A stretch of DNA of 64,000 bases. It comes from Pseudonocardia cypriaca (GTDB taxonomy: Bacteria; Actinomycetota; Actinomycetes; Mycobacteriales; Pseudonocardiaceae). This document shows, in pieces, positions 1 through 8,167 of this stretch. The translations under genes were made by a program, and so were the position numbers. The stretch spans positions 3,100,001-3,164,000 of the forward strand of contig NZ_VFPH01000001.1 in the NCBI RefSeq assembly GCF_006717045.1, in the 5' to 3' direction. Position 1 is the first letter of the stretch. The number at the start of each line of letters is the position of its first letter. A model generated the notes under the pieces. It ran no database searches. It saw only the letters and a program-made list of their open reading frames with translations, and was not told where the DNA came from.

Positions 1-2
1 GG

Positions 3-746
3 CAGCTGCGCGACCCCGACCCCGGCGAGCTGGACCGCCTCCTGCGGGCCGGGGACGGCGCCGTCCGGATGGTGACGCTCGCCCCCGAGCGGGAGGGCGG
101 CCTGGACGCGGTGCGCCGGGTCGTCGACGCGGGAGCGGTCGCCGCGCTCGGGCACACCGACGCCAGCTACGCGCTCACCCGCGAGGCGATCGACGCGGGC
201 GCCCGCGTCGGAACGCACCTGTTCAACGCGATGGCGCCGGTGCACCACCGCGAGCCCGGCCCGGCCGTCGCGCTGCTGGAGGACGACCGCGTCACGGTCG
301 AGCTCGTGACCGACGGCCTGCACGTGCACCCGGCGCTGTGGGAGCACGTCGTCCGCAGCGCGGGCACCGGTCGGGTTGCGGCGGTGACCGACGCGATGGC
401 CGCCGCCGGCATGCCCGACGGCGAGTACCACCTCGGGGCGATGCGGGTGACCGTGGCCGAGGGCGTGGCCCGGCTCGCCGCGGGCAGCGACGGCCGGGCA
501 GGCGCCATCGCCGGCAGCACCGCCACCACGGACGTCCTATTCGCGAAGGTCGTGCGGCACGCCGCGGTGCCCCACGAGGAGGCCCTGCGCCGCGCGGTGG
601 CGCTGACGGCCACGTCTCCGGCGCGCGCCCTCGGCCTCGCCGACGTCGGGGTGATCGCCCCCGGCCGGCGGGCCGACCTCGTGGTACTCGACACCGGGCT
701 GAAGGTCCGCGAGGTCTACCGGGCGGGTCGGCTCCTCCCGAGGTGA
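3..746 (+). CDS. nagA: N-acetylglucosamine-6-phosphate deacetylase, C-terminal part (5' end outside window)
   Basis: This open frame enters from the left edge and carries the second half of a NagA-type amidohydrolase. The enzyme removes the acetyl group from GlcNAc-6-phosphate in cytoplasmic amino-sugar catabolism. Visible family motifs are LGHTDASY, GTHLFNAM, the TDGLHVHP segment and VTDAMAAAG, whose aspartate is the expected catalytic residue. The C-terminus ends with the usual amidohydrolase strand ADLVVLDTGLKVREVYRAG. About 247 residues are present of a usual 370-390. No partner genes such as nagB are visible downstream. Confidence 0.93.
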   Translation, partial: QLRDPDPGELDRLLRAGDGAVRMVTLAPEREGGLDAVRRVVDAGAVAALGHTDASYALTREAIDAGARVGTHLFNAMAPVHHREPGPAVALLEDDRVTVELVTDGLHVHPALWEHVVRSAGTGRVAAVTDAMAAAGMPDGEYHLGAMRVTVAEGVARLAAGSDGRAGAIAGSTATTDVLFAKVVRHAAVPHEEALRRAVALTATSPARALGLADVGVIAPGRRADLVVLDTGLKVREVYRAGRLLPR

Positions 747-766
747 CCGTCCGCCCGACCGGGCAG

Positions 767-784
767 TGCGCTCGCCGGAGCGCA
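767..784. terminator. hairpin downstream of nagA
   Basis: TGCGCTC and GAGCGCA form a perfect 7-bp stem around a GCCG loop, 20 bases after the nagA stop. No T-run follows, so it would be a stem-only terminator, or it may simply be a structured spacer before the next gene. Confidence 0.3.
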
Positions 785-830
785 GACCGTGATCGTCGCC
801 GGGACGGACCGACGCTGGCAGGCTTGCCCC

Positions 831-1154
831 ATGACGAGCACGAGCCACTTCCTCCTCCGGCTCATCCCGCCCCGCCCGAGCTTCGCCACGGACATGACCG
901 AGGCGGAGGCCGGGGTGATGGCCGAGCACTCGGAGTACTGGCACGGCCACCTGACCAAGGGCGCCGTGGTCGTGGTCGGCTCGGTCGCCGACCCGGCCGG
1001 CGTCTGGGGCATCGGGGTGCTCGAGGCGGAGTCGCGTGATGCGGCCGAACGCCTGGTGGCCGGAGATCCGGCGATCACCTCGGGGATGATCACCCGCTAC
1101 GAGCTCCACCACATGCCGCTGGTGCTCGCCCGCCCGCACGCACCTGATCGGTGA
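831..1154 (+). CDS. YCII-related domain protein
   Basis: A 107-residue protein starting MTSTSHFLLRLIPPRPSF. It has the fold pattern of YCII-like ferredoxin-fold proteins: an N-terminal strand, a helix with the HSEYWHGHLTKG segment, a strand VVVVGSVADPAG, and a C-terminal IRPL-like strand (YELHHMPLVLA). The His in HSEYW is the residue usually conserved in the family. The catalytic role is unknown; relatives are sometimes found beside ECF sigma factors, but none is adjacent here. The frame is open further upstream (789), but the ATG at 831 fits the family start. It converges with the VWA gene on the other strand. Confidence 0.75.
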   Translation: MTSTSHFLLRLIPPRPSFATDMTEAEAGVMAEHSEYWHGHLTKGAVVVVGSVADPAGVWGIGVLEAESRDAAERLVAGDPAITSGMITRYELHHMPLVLARPHAPDR

Positions 1155-1203
1155 CCGTTGCACCGGCCTTCGGCGGCGGGCGAGCGAGCGGCGATACGCA
1201 TGA

Positions 1204-3153
1204 TCAGCGTTTGCGGGAGCGGATGTAGTCCGACACCACCTCCGCGCCCAGGCCGTCCAGCGTCGGAGCCACCACGCGGCCGCCGCAGCGCCGAGCCACG
1301 TCATCGATGAACATCGCGAGCCGCGGGTCGTCGCCGAGCATGAAGAACGTGATCGACGGGCGCAGGGTCGTGATCTTGTCCAGCGCGCCGATCGTGGCCC
1401 GCAGCGTCTCCGGACTCGGCGGCCAGTCGAACACCGCCTCGCCGTCGGCCTCCAGGTGGGCGGTCGGCTCGCCGTCGGTGACCACGAGGACGACCGGCTG
1501 CGCGTCCGGGTTGCGGCGCAGGTGCTCGCCGGCCAGCAGCAGGGCGTGGTGCAGGTTGGTGCCCTGCTCCCACACCCCCTCCAGGCCGACCAGCTCCCCG
1601 AGCTCCACCGACCGGGCGTGGCGGCCGAACGTGACCAGCTTCAGGTCGTCGCCGCGGAAGCGGGTGGAGATCAGCTGGTGCAGCGCGAGCGCCGTGCGCT
1701 TCATCGGCACCCAACGCCCGTCCTGCACCATCGACCACGACGTGTCCACCAGCAGCGCCACCGCCGCGCGGGAGCGCTGCTCGGTCTCGACGATCTCCAC
1801 GTCGGTGACGTCGAGCCGCCGCTCGTCCCCGCCCGCCCGCCGCAGCTGGGCGTTCAGCAGCGTGCGCGGCACGCTCCACGCCTCGGTGTCGCCGAACGCC
1901 CACGGCCGGGTGGCCCCGGTGGCCTCGCCGGCGGGCCCGGACCTGCGGTCCTCCCGCTCGCCGCGCCGCGCACCGATCTTGTCGACGATGTCGCGCAGCG
2001 CCGACTCACCGAGGCGCCGCAGCGCCTTCGGCGACAGCTGCAACGACCCGTCCGGTGCCCGCTCGAACAGGCCCTGGCGCTCCAGCTCGCGCTGCAGCTC
2101 GGCCAGCGCGCGGGCGTCGACGCGCGCCTGGTCGCCCAGGTGCTCGCCGAGCGCGTCGAGGTCGATGTCCTCCATCCGCGCACCCGGGTAGCTCTGCGAC
2201 AGCTGCTCCGCCAGCGCGTCGAGCTGCCCGAGCTGCTCCATTGCGCGGGTGGCCTCGCCCATGCCGAGCGGGTTGTCGCCGCGGAAGCGGCCCTGGCCCT
2301 CCCAGTCCTCGCCGGGCCGGAGGCCCTGCAGCTGGGCGTCCAGCTGGGCGAGGGCCTGCGCAAGGCGCGGGTCGCCGAAGGCCTGCTGCGCCAGCTCCAT
2401 CAGCTCGGCCCGCTGCTCGGCGGACATCGAGTTGAGCATCCGCTGCGCCGCGGCCGCCCGCTGGGCGAGCAGGTCGACCAGCTCGTCGGTGTTCTGCGGG
2501 TTCTCCGGGAAGAACTCGCCGTGCTTCTGCATGAACTGCTCGAACTGCTGCTGCGTGTCCCGCCCCTGCGCGTGCTCGGAGAGCAGCGAGTTGAGGTCGT
2601 CGAGCATCTCGCGGATCCGCTCGACGTCCTCCGGGGTGGCGTTCTCCATCGCCTGCTTCATCCCGGCGAAGCGCTGGTCCAGCATCTCCCGGCCGAGCAG
2701 GTCGCGGATCTCCTCGTAGGCCTCGCGGGCATCGCCGGACTGCCAGTCGTAGGAGTCCAGCTCGCGCACCGCACCGCCGGTGTCGGACGGCAGCGCGTCG
2801 AGCTGCATCTCCCGGAACCGGGCGTCGTCGGTGTCCTGGCGGCCCAGCGCGTCGCGCTCGGCGTCGAGGGCACGTTGCAGCAGCTCGCGGACCTGCTGCA
2901 ACGTGCCGTCGAGGCGGTTCTCCCGCTGCAGGCGGCTGCGCCGCTGCCAGACCTCGCGGGTGAGCTCGTCGAGGCCGCGCCGCTCCCGGGTGCCGCGTCG
3001 CATCAGCTCCTGCAGCGCCGAGCGCGGCGACGAACCCTCCATGACGTCGCGGCCGATCTCGTCGAGCGCGGCGCGGATGTCGACGGGTGGCGCGAGCGGG
3101 TCGGGCCCGTCGACATAGGGCCCATATGCATATCGCCTGCTAGGTCGCGCCAC
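1204..3153 (-). CDS. VWA domain protein, partner of MoxR-type ATPase
   Basis: About 649 residues. The N-terminal two thirds are charged and helical, rich in Glu, Gln and Arg, and probably mediate assembly. The C-terminal part (about 460-649) is a von Willebrand factor A domain with an intact MIDAS motif DTSWSM and a later VVTDGEPT. Such proteins work with AAA+ ATPases of the MoxR or Mg-chelatase type as metal-dependent chaperone or remodelling pairs, and the gene just upstream on the same strand encodes that ATPase. The GTG at 3153 is chosen because GGAAGGAG lies six bases before it; an ATG 24 bases earlier would bury this ribosome-binding site. The client of the pair is unknown. Confidence 0.85.
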   Translation of the reverse strand: MARPSRRYAYGPYVDGPDPLAPPVDIRAALDEIGRDVMEGSSPRSALQELMRRGTRERRGLDELTREVWQRRSRLQRENRLDGTLQQVRELLQRALDAERDALGRQDTDDARFREMQLDALPSDTGGAVRELDSYDWQSGDAREAYEEIRDLLGREMLDQRFAGMKQAMENATPEDVERIREMLDDLNSLLSEHAQGRDTQQQFEQFMQKHGEFFPENPQNTDELVDLLAQRAAAAQRMLNSMSAEQRAELMELAQQAFGDPRLAQALAQLDAQLQGLRPGEDWEGQGRFRGDNPLGMGEATRAMEQLGQLDALAEQLSQSYPGARMEDIDLDALGEHLGDQARVDARALAELQRELERQGLFERAPDGSLQLSPKALRRLGESALRDIVDKIGARRGEREDRRSGPAGEATGATRPWAFGDTEAWSVPRTLLNAQLRRAGGDERRLDVTDVEIVETEQRSRAAVALLVDTSWSMVQDGRWVPMKRTALALHQLISTRFRGDDLKLVTFGRHARSVELGELVGLEGVWEQGTNLHHALLLAGEHLRRNPDAQPVVLVVTDGEPTAHLEADGEAVFDWPPSPETLRATIGALDKITTLRPSITFFMLGDDPRLAMFIDDVARRCGGRVVAPTLDGLGAEVVSDYIRSRKR

Positions 3154-3178
3154 GGCTCGCTCCTTCCCCGCACGCATT

Positions 3179-3231
3179 CCGACGAGCGGCGCGTTCGTCG
3201 GTACCTATCCGACGAACGCGCCGTTCGTCGG
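3179..3231. repeat. 53-bp symmetric dyad with four copies of CCGACGA, between ATPase and VWA genes
   Basis: A perfect 15-bp inverted repeat (3187-3201 and 3209-3223, loop TACCTAT) is extended by six further pairs after one G-T position. The word CCGACGA occurs at 3179 and 3209, and its complement TCGTCGG at 3195 and 3225. All four are symmetric about position 3205. The structure lies in the short gap between two co-directional, functionally linked genes and has no T-run on either side. It could be an mRNA stabiliser, an attenuator setting the ATPase to VWA ratio, or a protein-binding site. Confidence 0.8.
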
Positions 3232-3240
3232 TCGGGCCGC

Positions 3241-4626
3241 TCATTCGTAGATCACCTTGTCGTCGTCGGACTCCGACTTCGTCAGGCGCCTCGTCAGGTA
3301 GAGCAGCTCCAGGGCCAGCTCCGCCGCGCTCGCCATGGGACCGGGGTCCTCGGTGCCCGCCGCGTCCAGGCGCTTGGCGACCTCGGTGAGCGACTCGACG
3401 GCCGGCAGCGCGGCCACCACCTCGACCGCGGGCACCCGCTCGCCGGTGCGCACCGGCGCCTCGGCCACCGCCTCGGCGAGGGGGTTCAGGTCGATCCCGC
3501 GCAGTCGGGCGCGGGCGGTGTCGGCGGTGGCGCGGCGGAGCAGGTGTTCGAGGTGCTCCAACTCGCGCCCCTCCTCACCGGACGCGAACTCGAGCTTGCC
3601 GCGCAGCACCGAGGGCACCGACTCGAGGTCGATCGGCCGGGCGACGGGCCGCTCCTCGCCGGTGATCGCGGCGCGGCGCAGCGCGGCCGCGGCGACCGTC
3701 TCGGCGGCGGCCACGGCGAACCGGGCCGAGACGCCCGAGCCCTGGTCGACCGCGCTCGACTCGCGCAGCGACCGCGTGAACCGGGCGATCACCTCCAGGA
3801 GGTGCCGCGGGACGTCGGCGACGAGCTGGGCCTCCTGCTGCACGAGTGCGATCTCGTCGGCCAGCTCGAGGGGGTAGTGCGTGCGGACCTCGGCCCCGAA
3901 GCGGTCCTTGAGCGGGGTGATGATCCGCCCGCGGTTCGTGTAGTCCTCGGGGTTCGCCGACGCCACGAGCAGCACGTCCAGGGGCAGCCGCAGCGTGTAG
4001 CCGCGGACCTGGATGTCGCGCTCCTCCATGACGTTGAGCAGCGCCACCTGGATGCGTTCGGCCAGGTCGGGCAGCTCGTTGATCGTGACGATGCCGCGGT
4101 GGGCGCGCGGCACCAGGCCGTAGTGGATGGTCTCCGGGTCGCCGAGGGAGCGGCCCTCGGCGACCTTGACCGGGTCGATGTCGCCGATCAGGTCGGCGAC
4201 GGCGGTGTCGGGGGTGGCGAGCTTCTCGGTGTACCGCTCGTCGCGGTGGCGCCATGCCACCGGCAGGTCGTCGCCCAGCTCCGCGGCACGGCGGCGGGAG
4301 GCGGGGGTGATCGGGTCGTAGGGGTGCTCGCCGAGCTCGGAGCCCTCGATCACGGGCGTCCACTCGTCGAGCAGGTTGACCAGGGTGCGCAGCAGCCGGG
4401 TCTTGCCCTGGCCGCGCTCGCCGAGCAGCACGACGTCGTGCCCGGCGATCAGCGCGCGTTCCAGCTGCGGGAGCACGGTGGAGTCGAACCCGACGATGCC
4501 GGGCCACGGGTCGCGCCCCTCCCGGAGCGCGGTGATGAGGTTGGTGCGGATCTCGTCCTTGACGCCACGGAGCTCGTGGCCGGACGCGCGGAGCGCGCCC
4601 AGGGTGCTGGGTAGTCCAGAAGGCAC
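3241..4626 (-). CDS. MoxR / magnesium-chelatase-type AAA+ ATPase
   Basis: About 461 residues beginning with the family-typical VPSGLPSTLGALRASGH. The Walker A motif GERGQGKT lies near residue 67. Further family segments are EKLATPDTAVADLIGDIDP, the Walker B region IVTINELPDLAER and the conserved VASANPEDYTNRGRI. It should hydrolyse ATP to remodel a cytoplasmic client together with the VWA protein encoded 87 bases downstream. The GTG at 4626 matches the family N-terminus; the frame stays open upstream to 4695, but that extension looks unlike relatives. A strong hairpin separates it from the VWA gene. Confidence 0.88.
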   Translation of the reverse strand: MPSGLPSTLGALRASGHELRGVKDEIRTNLITALREGRDPWPGIVGFDSTVLPQLERALIAGHDVVLLGERGQGKTRLLRTLVNLLDEWTPVIEGSELGEHPYDPITPASRRRAAELGDDLPVAWRHRDERYTEKLATPDTAVADLIGDIDPVKVAEGRSLGDPETIHYGLVPRAHRGIVTINELPDLAERIQVALLNVMEERDIQVRGYTLRLPLDVLLVASANPEDYTNRGRIITPLKDRFGAEVRTHYPLELADEIALVQQEAQLVADVPRHLLEVIARFTRSLRESSAVDQGSGVSARFAVAAAETVAAAALRRAAITGEERPVARPIDLESVPSVLRGKLEFASGEEGRELEHLEHLLRRATADTARARLRGIDLNPLAEAVAEAPVRTGERVPAVEVVAALPAVESLTEVAKRLDAAGTEDPGPMASAAELALELLYLTRRLTKSESDDDKVIYE

Positions 4627-4742
4627 GTAATCAACGTTACGCCCGCAACACCGGTCAACCGCCAACCGTTTCCGTTGACCTCGACCTGACTTCAACTCCT
4701 AGCGTGCGGTTCGACGAGATCGGAACGAGCGAGGAGACGAAC

Positions 4743-5726
4743 GTGAAGGCGATCCGGCAGTACGAGTTCGGACCGGCGGAGACGCTGCGCTACGAAGAGG
4801 TCCCGGACCCGGTGCCCGGCGAGGGGCAGGTGCTGGTCGAGGTCGCCGCGGCGGGCGTGCACCTGCTGGACACCGCGATCAGGGCGGGCCAGACGGGCGG
4901 ACCGTTCCCACGGCCTGAGCTGCCGATGACGCCCGGGCGGGAGGTCGCCGGCACCGTCGTGGCCACCGGACCGGGCGCCGACCCGAGCTGGACCGGAAAG
5001 CGCGTGGTCGCCCACCTGGGCATGGCGAGCGGCGGCTACGCCTCCCTCGCGGTCGCGGCGCAGACGTCCCTGCACGAGATCCCCGACTCCCTCACCGCGG
5101 AGGCCGCCGTCGCGATGATCGGGACGGGGCGCACCGCCGTGGGGATCCTCGACGCCGCCGAGATCGAGGCGGAGGACGTCGTGCTCGTGCCCTCGGCGGC
5201 GGGCGGGCTCGGGAGCCTGTTCGTGCAGGCCGCACGGGGGGCGGGCGCCGTGGCCGTGGGACTCGCGGGCGGGCTGGAGAAGGTGCGTCGGGTGCAGGCG
5301 CTCGGCGCGGACGTCGCCGTCGACTACCGCGAGCCGGGCTGGCCGGACCGCGTCCTCGCCGCGCTCGACGGGCGCAAGCCCACCGTCCTGCTCGACGGGG
5401 TGGGCGGCGAGGTCGGGCGAGCCGGGCTCGAGATGCTGGACACCGGCGGGCGGATCGTGATGTTCGGCTGGACGTCGGGGGGCGTCACGCCGTTCACGAG
5501 CACCGACATCGCCGCGCGCTCGCTGTCGGTCGCGTGGGTCACCGGGCCGCGGATGATGAAGCGCTACGGCGGTCTGCGCGGTCTCGAGACGCGATCCCTC
5601 GCCGAGGCCGCCGCCGGGCACCTCGTGCCGCTCGTGAACCCGCCGTTCCCGCTCGCCGACGCCGCGGCGGCGCACCAGGCCCTCGAGACGCGGGCGACGA
5701 CGGGCAAGGTGGTCCTGACACCCTGA
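4743..5726 (+). CDS. zinc-binding-type alcohol dehydrogenase / quinone oxidoreductase family protein
   Basis: About 327 residues of the medium-chain dehydrogenase/reductase fold. The N-terminal GroES-like part includes PGREVAGTVVATG. The Rossmann part carries SAAGGLGSLFVQ near residue 150, which binds NADPH in quinone oxidoreductases. The cysteines expected for zinc binding are absent, which favours the zinc-free quinone reductase branch. The GTG at 4743 follows GAGGAGACGAAC, a good ribosome-binding site. It is divergent from the ATPase operon and followed by a large inverted repeat. The substrate is unknown. A second member of the family occurs at 53970-54944. Confidence 0.82.
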   Translation: MKAIRQYEFGPAETLRYEEVPDPVPGEGQVLVEVAAAGVHLLDTAIRAGQTGGPFPRPELPMTPGREVAGTVVATGPGADPSWTGKRVVAHLGMASGGYASLAVAAQTSLHEIPDSLTAEAAVAMIGTGRTAVGILDAAEIEAEDVVLVPSAAGGLGSLFVQAARGAGAVAVGLAGGLEKVRRVQALGADVAVDYREPGWPDRVLAALDGRKPTVLLDGVGGEVGRAGLEMLDTGGRIVMFGWTSGGVTPFTSTDIAARSLSVAWVTGPRMMKRYGGLRGLETRSLAEAAAGHLVPLVNPPFPLADAAAAHQALETRATTGKVVLTP

Positions 5727-5728
5727 AC

Positions 5729-5823
5729 GCGACTCACCTGCACTCAGAGCGCGACTCGCGAGAGCGGGGGCGCTAGGCCCCGCGAGTCGCGGTGTCCGTG
5801 CGCGCGAGTCGCGCTCTGAGTGC
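5729..5823. repeat. intergenic dyad array: four GCGACTC words plus 21-bp inverted arms
   Basis: GCGACTC occurs at 5729 and 5751 and its complement GAGTCGC at 5784 and 5806. These are symmetric about 5770.5, with 22-base spacing on both sides. In a second register, a perfect 21-bp inverted repeat pairs 5740-5760 with 5803-5823, so at least two hairpins compete. It begins two bases after the upstream stop codon and runs up to the MFS gene, so it could end one transcript and shape the leader of the next. Confidence 0.8.
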
Positions 5824-5833
5824 GCGAGCGGGA

Positions 5834-7195
5834 ATGTTCACCGCGGTCGCGGGGTTCCCCGTACACATGCGGTCTCCCGGGCGGTCCGCCGCCCTGCTCG
5901 GTCTCCTGTTCGGACTCGCCGGCATGTCGACGTCGGCCGTTACCGTCGCACTGCCGGAGCTCGCGGCGGAGCTCCACGTCAGCCACGCCACGGCCGCCTG
6001 GATGGTGAGCGGCTACACGGTGGCGCTGGCCGTCGGCACACCGGCGTACGGGCGGATCGCCGACATGGTCGGAATTCGGCTCCCACTCGTGCTGGGCATC
6101 GGGGCGATGTCGCTCGGCGCACTGGTGTCGGCGCTCGCACCGTCCTTCACCGTGCTCATGATCGCCCGGCTGGTGCAGGGTGCGGGCGCGGCGGCGATCC
6201 CGGTGCTGGCCACGGCGCTCATCACCGCGCGGTGGAGCGGGGAGCAGCGCGGGGCGGCGCTCGGGCGCATCGCGGGCGTGGCCGCCACGCTCGGGTCGCT
6301 CGGCCCGCTCGCGGGCGGCGGCCTCGAGGCGCTCGGCGGCTGGCGGTGGTCCGTGGTGCTGCCGGTGCTCGGTGCCCTCGCGATCGTGCCGCTGTGGCGG
6401 GTCTCCCCGGCCGAAGGCACCGGTGAGCGCATCGACGGCATCGGTGCGGTCCTCGTAGCGGTCGCAGCGTCCGGGCTGGTGCTGCTGCTCCAGTCGCCGT
6501 CCGCCGGCGTGGTCGCCGGGACCGTCGGAGCCGTGCTGCTGGTGGTCGGCGCGCCGCTGCTCGCCCTGCGGGTCCGGGTGCGGCCGCACGGGTTCCTGCC
6601 GCGCGAGATCGTCACCAACACCACGGTGCTGCGCAGCGCCTTCGCGGCGGGCGCGATCCCGGCGAGCTGGTTCGCCCTGCTGCTCGGGGTGCCGCTCACG
6701 GCGGCCTCCTGGGGCTGGACACCGTTCGCCACCGGCGTCCTCCTGGTGCCGTCCGCCGTGGTCGGGTTCGTCTCCCCCAGGATCGCCCGCACGCTGCTCG
6801 CCCGGCTCGGCCCGCGGCGCTCGATCGCCCTGGCCTGCCCGACGGCCGTGGTCGCGCTGCTGGTGGCCGCCACCGGCGCGTGGCTCCAGGCCCCGGTGCT
6901 ACTCGCGCTGGCCGTGATGCTGGTCAGCGGCGCGTTCGGGGTCGGGCAGCCGGCGATGATCTCCTCGGTGGGGACGGCGGTCCGCGACTCCCAGCGCGGG
7001 GTCGCGCTCGGCATCGCGACGCTGGTGTTCCTCACCGGCGCCAGCGTCGGCGCTGCGCTCGTCGGGGGGCTGGCCGAGGTGATCGGCGTGGCCGGGGCGT
7101 TCTGCCTCCTCGTGGTGCTCCCGCTGGCCGGGCTCACCACGCTCCTGCTCGGCGGGCCCGACCGGGTCGCGGCGGCCGATCCCGTTCCTGCCTGA
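5834..7195 (+). CDS. MFS transporter (drug/metabolite exporter type)
   Basis: A 12-14 helix major facilitator protein of about 453 residues. The opening GLLFGLAGMSTSAVTVALPEL and the loop-2 segment GRIADMVGIRLPLVLG are typical of proton-coupled exporters, and motif C-like glycines are visible near LGSLGPLAGG. The start is uncertain. ATG 5834 and ATG 5867 both fit, neither with a good ribosome-binding site. An earlier in-frame start at 5792 falls inside the upstream inverted repeat and looks unlikely. No regulator is adjacent and the substrate is unknown. It converges on the ApbE-like gene. Confidence 0.85.
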   Translation: MFTAVAGFPVHMRSPGRSAALLGLLFGLAGMSTSAVTVALPELAAELHVSHATAAWMVSGYTVALAVGTPAYGRIADMVGIRLPLVLGIGAMSLGALVSALAPSFTVLMIARLVQGAGAAAIPVLATALITARWSGEQRGAALGRIAGVAATLGSLGPLAGGGLEALGGWRWSVVLPVLGALAIVPLWRVSPAEGTGERIDGIGAVLVAVAASGLVLLLQSPSAGVVAGTVGAVLLVVGAPLLALRVRVRPHGFLPREIVTNTTVLRSAFAAGAIPASWFALLLGVPLTAASWGWTPFATGVLLVPSAVVGFVSPRIARTLLARLGPRRSIALACPTAVVALLVAATGAWLQAPVLLALAVMLVSGAFGVGQPAMISSVGTAVRDSQRGVALGIATLVFLTGASVGAALVGGLAEVIGVAGAFCLLVVLPLAGLTTLLLGGPDRVAAADPVPA

Positions 7196-7213
7196 CGCTA
7201 CCGACCGGTCAGG
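7191..7213. terminator. convergent-junction hairpin containing GACCGGTCAGG
   Basis: CCTGAC (7191-7196) pairs with GTCAGG (7208-7213) across the stop of the MFS gene and the stop of the ApbE-like gene. The inner word GACCGGTCAGG is repeated exactly at 9210-9220, at the next convergent junction. There is no T-run; a bidirectional stop signal is possible. Confidence 0.35.
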
Positions 7214-8009
7214 CCGGAACGGGCCAGCGTCCCACGGCGTGCGGGACGCCGTGGGAGTCCACGAGCAGCGCCGGGAGCCCGAGCTCGGCCAGCCACGCGG
7301 GCGCGCAGGCGCCGCGCAGCAGCGCGCCGTTGCACGCCGCGCTCGCAGCGGGGGCGTCGGCCGCGGCCACCGCGACCGACCGCCATGCGGGCACGACCGT
7401 GCGCCCGGTCGCCGCCACCGCGAACGGCTGGAGCCGGTCGGCCCGGCCGCGCTGCACGCAGCTGGTCGAGGAGACCGCTCCGCCGTCGATCGCGACGAGC
7501 GCGTCCTGCATCTGCACCCGCCAGCCGCCGACCGGCGCGAGCCCGGACGTGGCGACGTGGTCGCCGAACGCCACGAGCACACCGCACGAGGCCGCCTCGG
7601 CCACGAGCTCGGCGCACCGCTGCGCGATCAGGGCAGGAGCGGCGGGTCCGGCGGTCACCGACCAGCCGTCGCGGGCGCGCCCGGCGGCGGTGAACGCCTG
7701 CTGCCACCGCGTGGGTGCGGGGCGGTGGACGTCCCCGTCGGCGGGCGAGGCCGCGATCCCGTACGGGAAGGGCCGCAGTGGGGTGCTGCGCGTCCCACCG
7801 AGCATCTGAACGAGCTGCGCATCACGCCGGGCAGCCGGGAGGCGGCGATCGACGGTGGCCACGAGTGCGCCGACGACGTCCGCCACCTGGTGGCGGGCGT
7901 GGTGCATCGCCCACGGGTCGGTGACCACCAGCCGGAACGGAGCGTCCCACGCGGTCCACGACGAGCTGACGGTCGCGGTGCGGCCACCGGTGTGCAGCGA
8001 GATCGACAT
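7209..8009 (-). CDS. ApbE-like (FAD:protein FMN transferase) family protein, degenerate
   Basis: About 266 residues. The C-terminal half aligns by eye with ApbE flavin transferases: FGDHVATSGLAP corresponds to the usual GGD-A-GPAP segment and is followed by GGWRVQMQDA, then an SSTSC-type motif and a closing APAWLAELGLPALLVD. The middle region is shorter than usual. I cannot find the usual Asp-Leu-Gly-Ala-Thr-x-Lys stretch, so catalytic activity is doubtful. ApbE normally flavinylates membrane electron carriers, and no such carrier or ferric-reductase gene is nearby. The ATG at 8009 follows CCGGAGACGCACG, a plausible ribosome-binding site. It may be an inactive or divergent relative. Confidence 0.6.
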   Translation of the reverse strand: MSISLHTGGRTATVSSSWTAWDAPFRLVVTDPWAMHHARHQVADVVGALVATVDRRLPAARRDAQLVQMLGGTRSTPLRPFPYGIAASPADGDVHRPAPTRWQQAFTAAGRARDGWSVTAGPAAPALIAQRCAELVAEAASCGVLVAFGDHVATSGLAPVGGWRVQMQDALVAIDGGAVSSTSCVQRGRADRLQPFAVAATGRTVVPAWRSVAVAAADAPAASAACNGALLRGACAPAWLAELGLPALLVDSHGVPHAVGRWPVPA

Positions 8010-8167
8010 CGTGCGTCTCCGGGTGTCGGGCAGCGAGAGCCACACGTTCCCAGACCGTCGCTGTGACGACGCTGTGAGTTCCGCGCGGCCGGCGGGGGGC
8101 GAGCCCCACCCCCGGTCCGGGGGCTCGCAGGCTCATCACCGGCGTGCTGCTCCCCCAGGCTCTGACC

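Noticed and set aside
1456..4614. A 1052-codon plus-strand open frame antisense to the ATPase and VWA genes
   Set aside because: Its product is low-complexity Arg/Leu/Gly/Ala sequence with no family motif, while the minus strand shows clear AAA+ and VWA motifs. Such long antisense frames are normal at this GC content.
5792..5833. GTG/ATG-type start at 5792 for the MFS gene
   Set aside because: The added residues come from the inverted repeat and do not resemble an MFS N-terminus.
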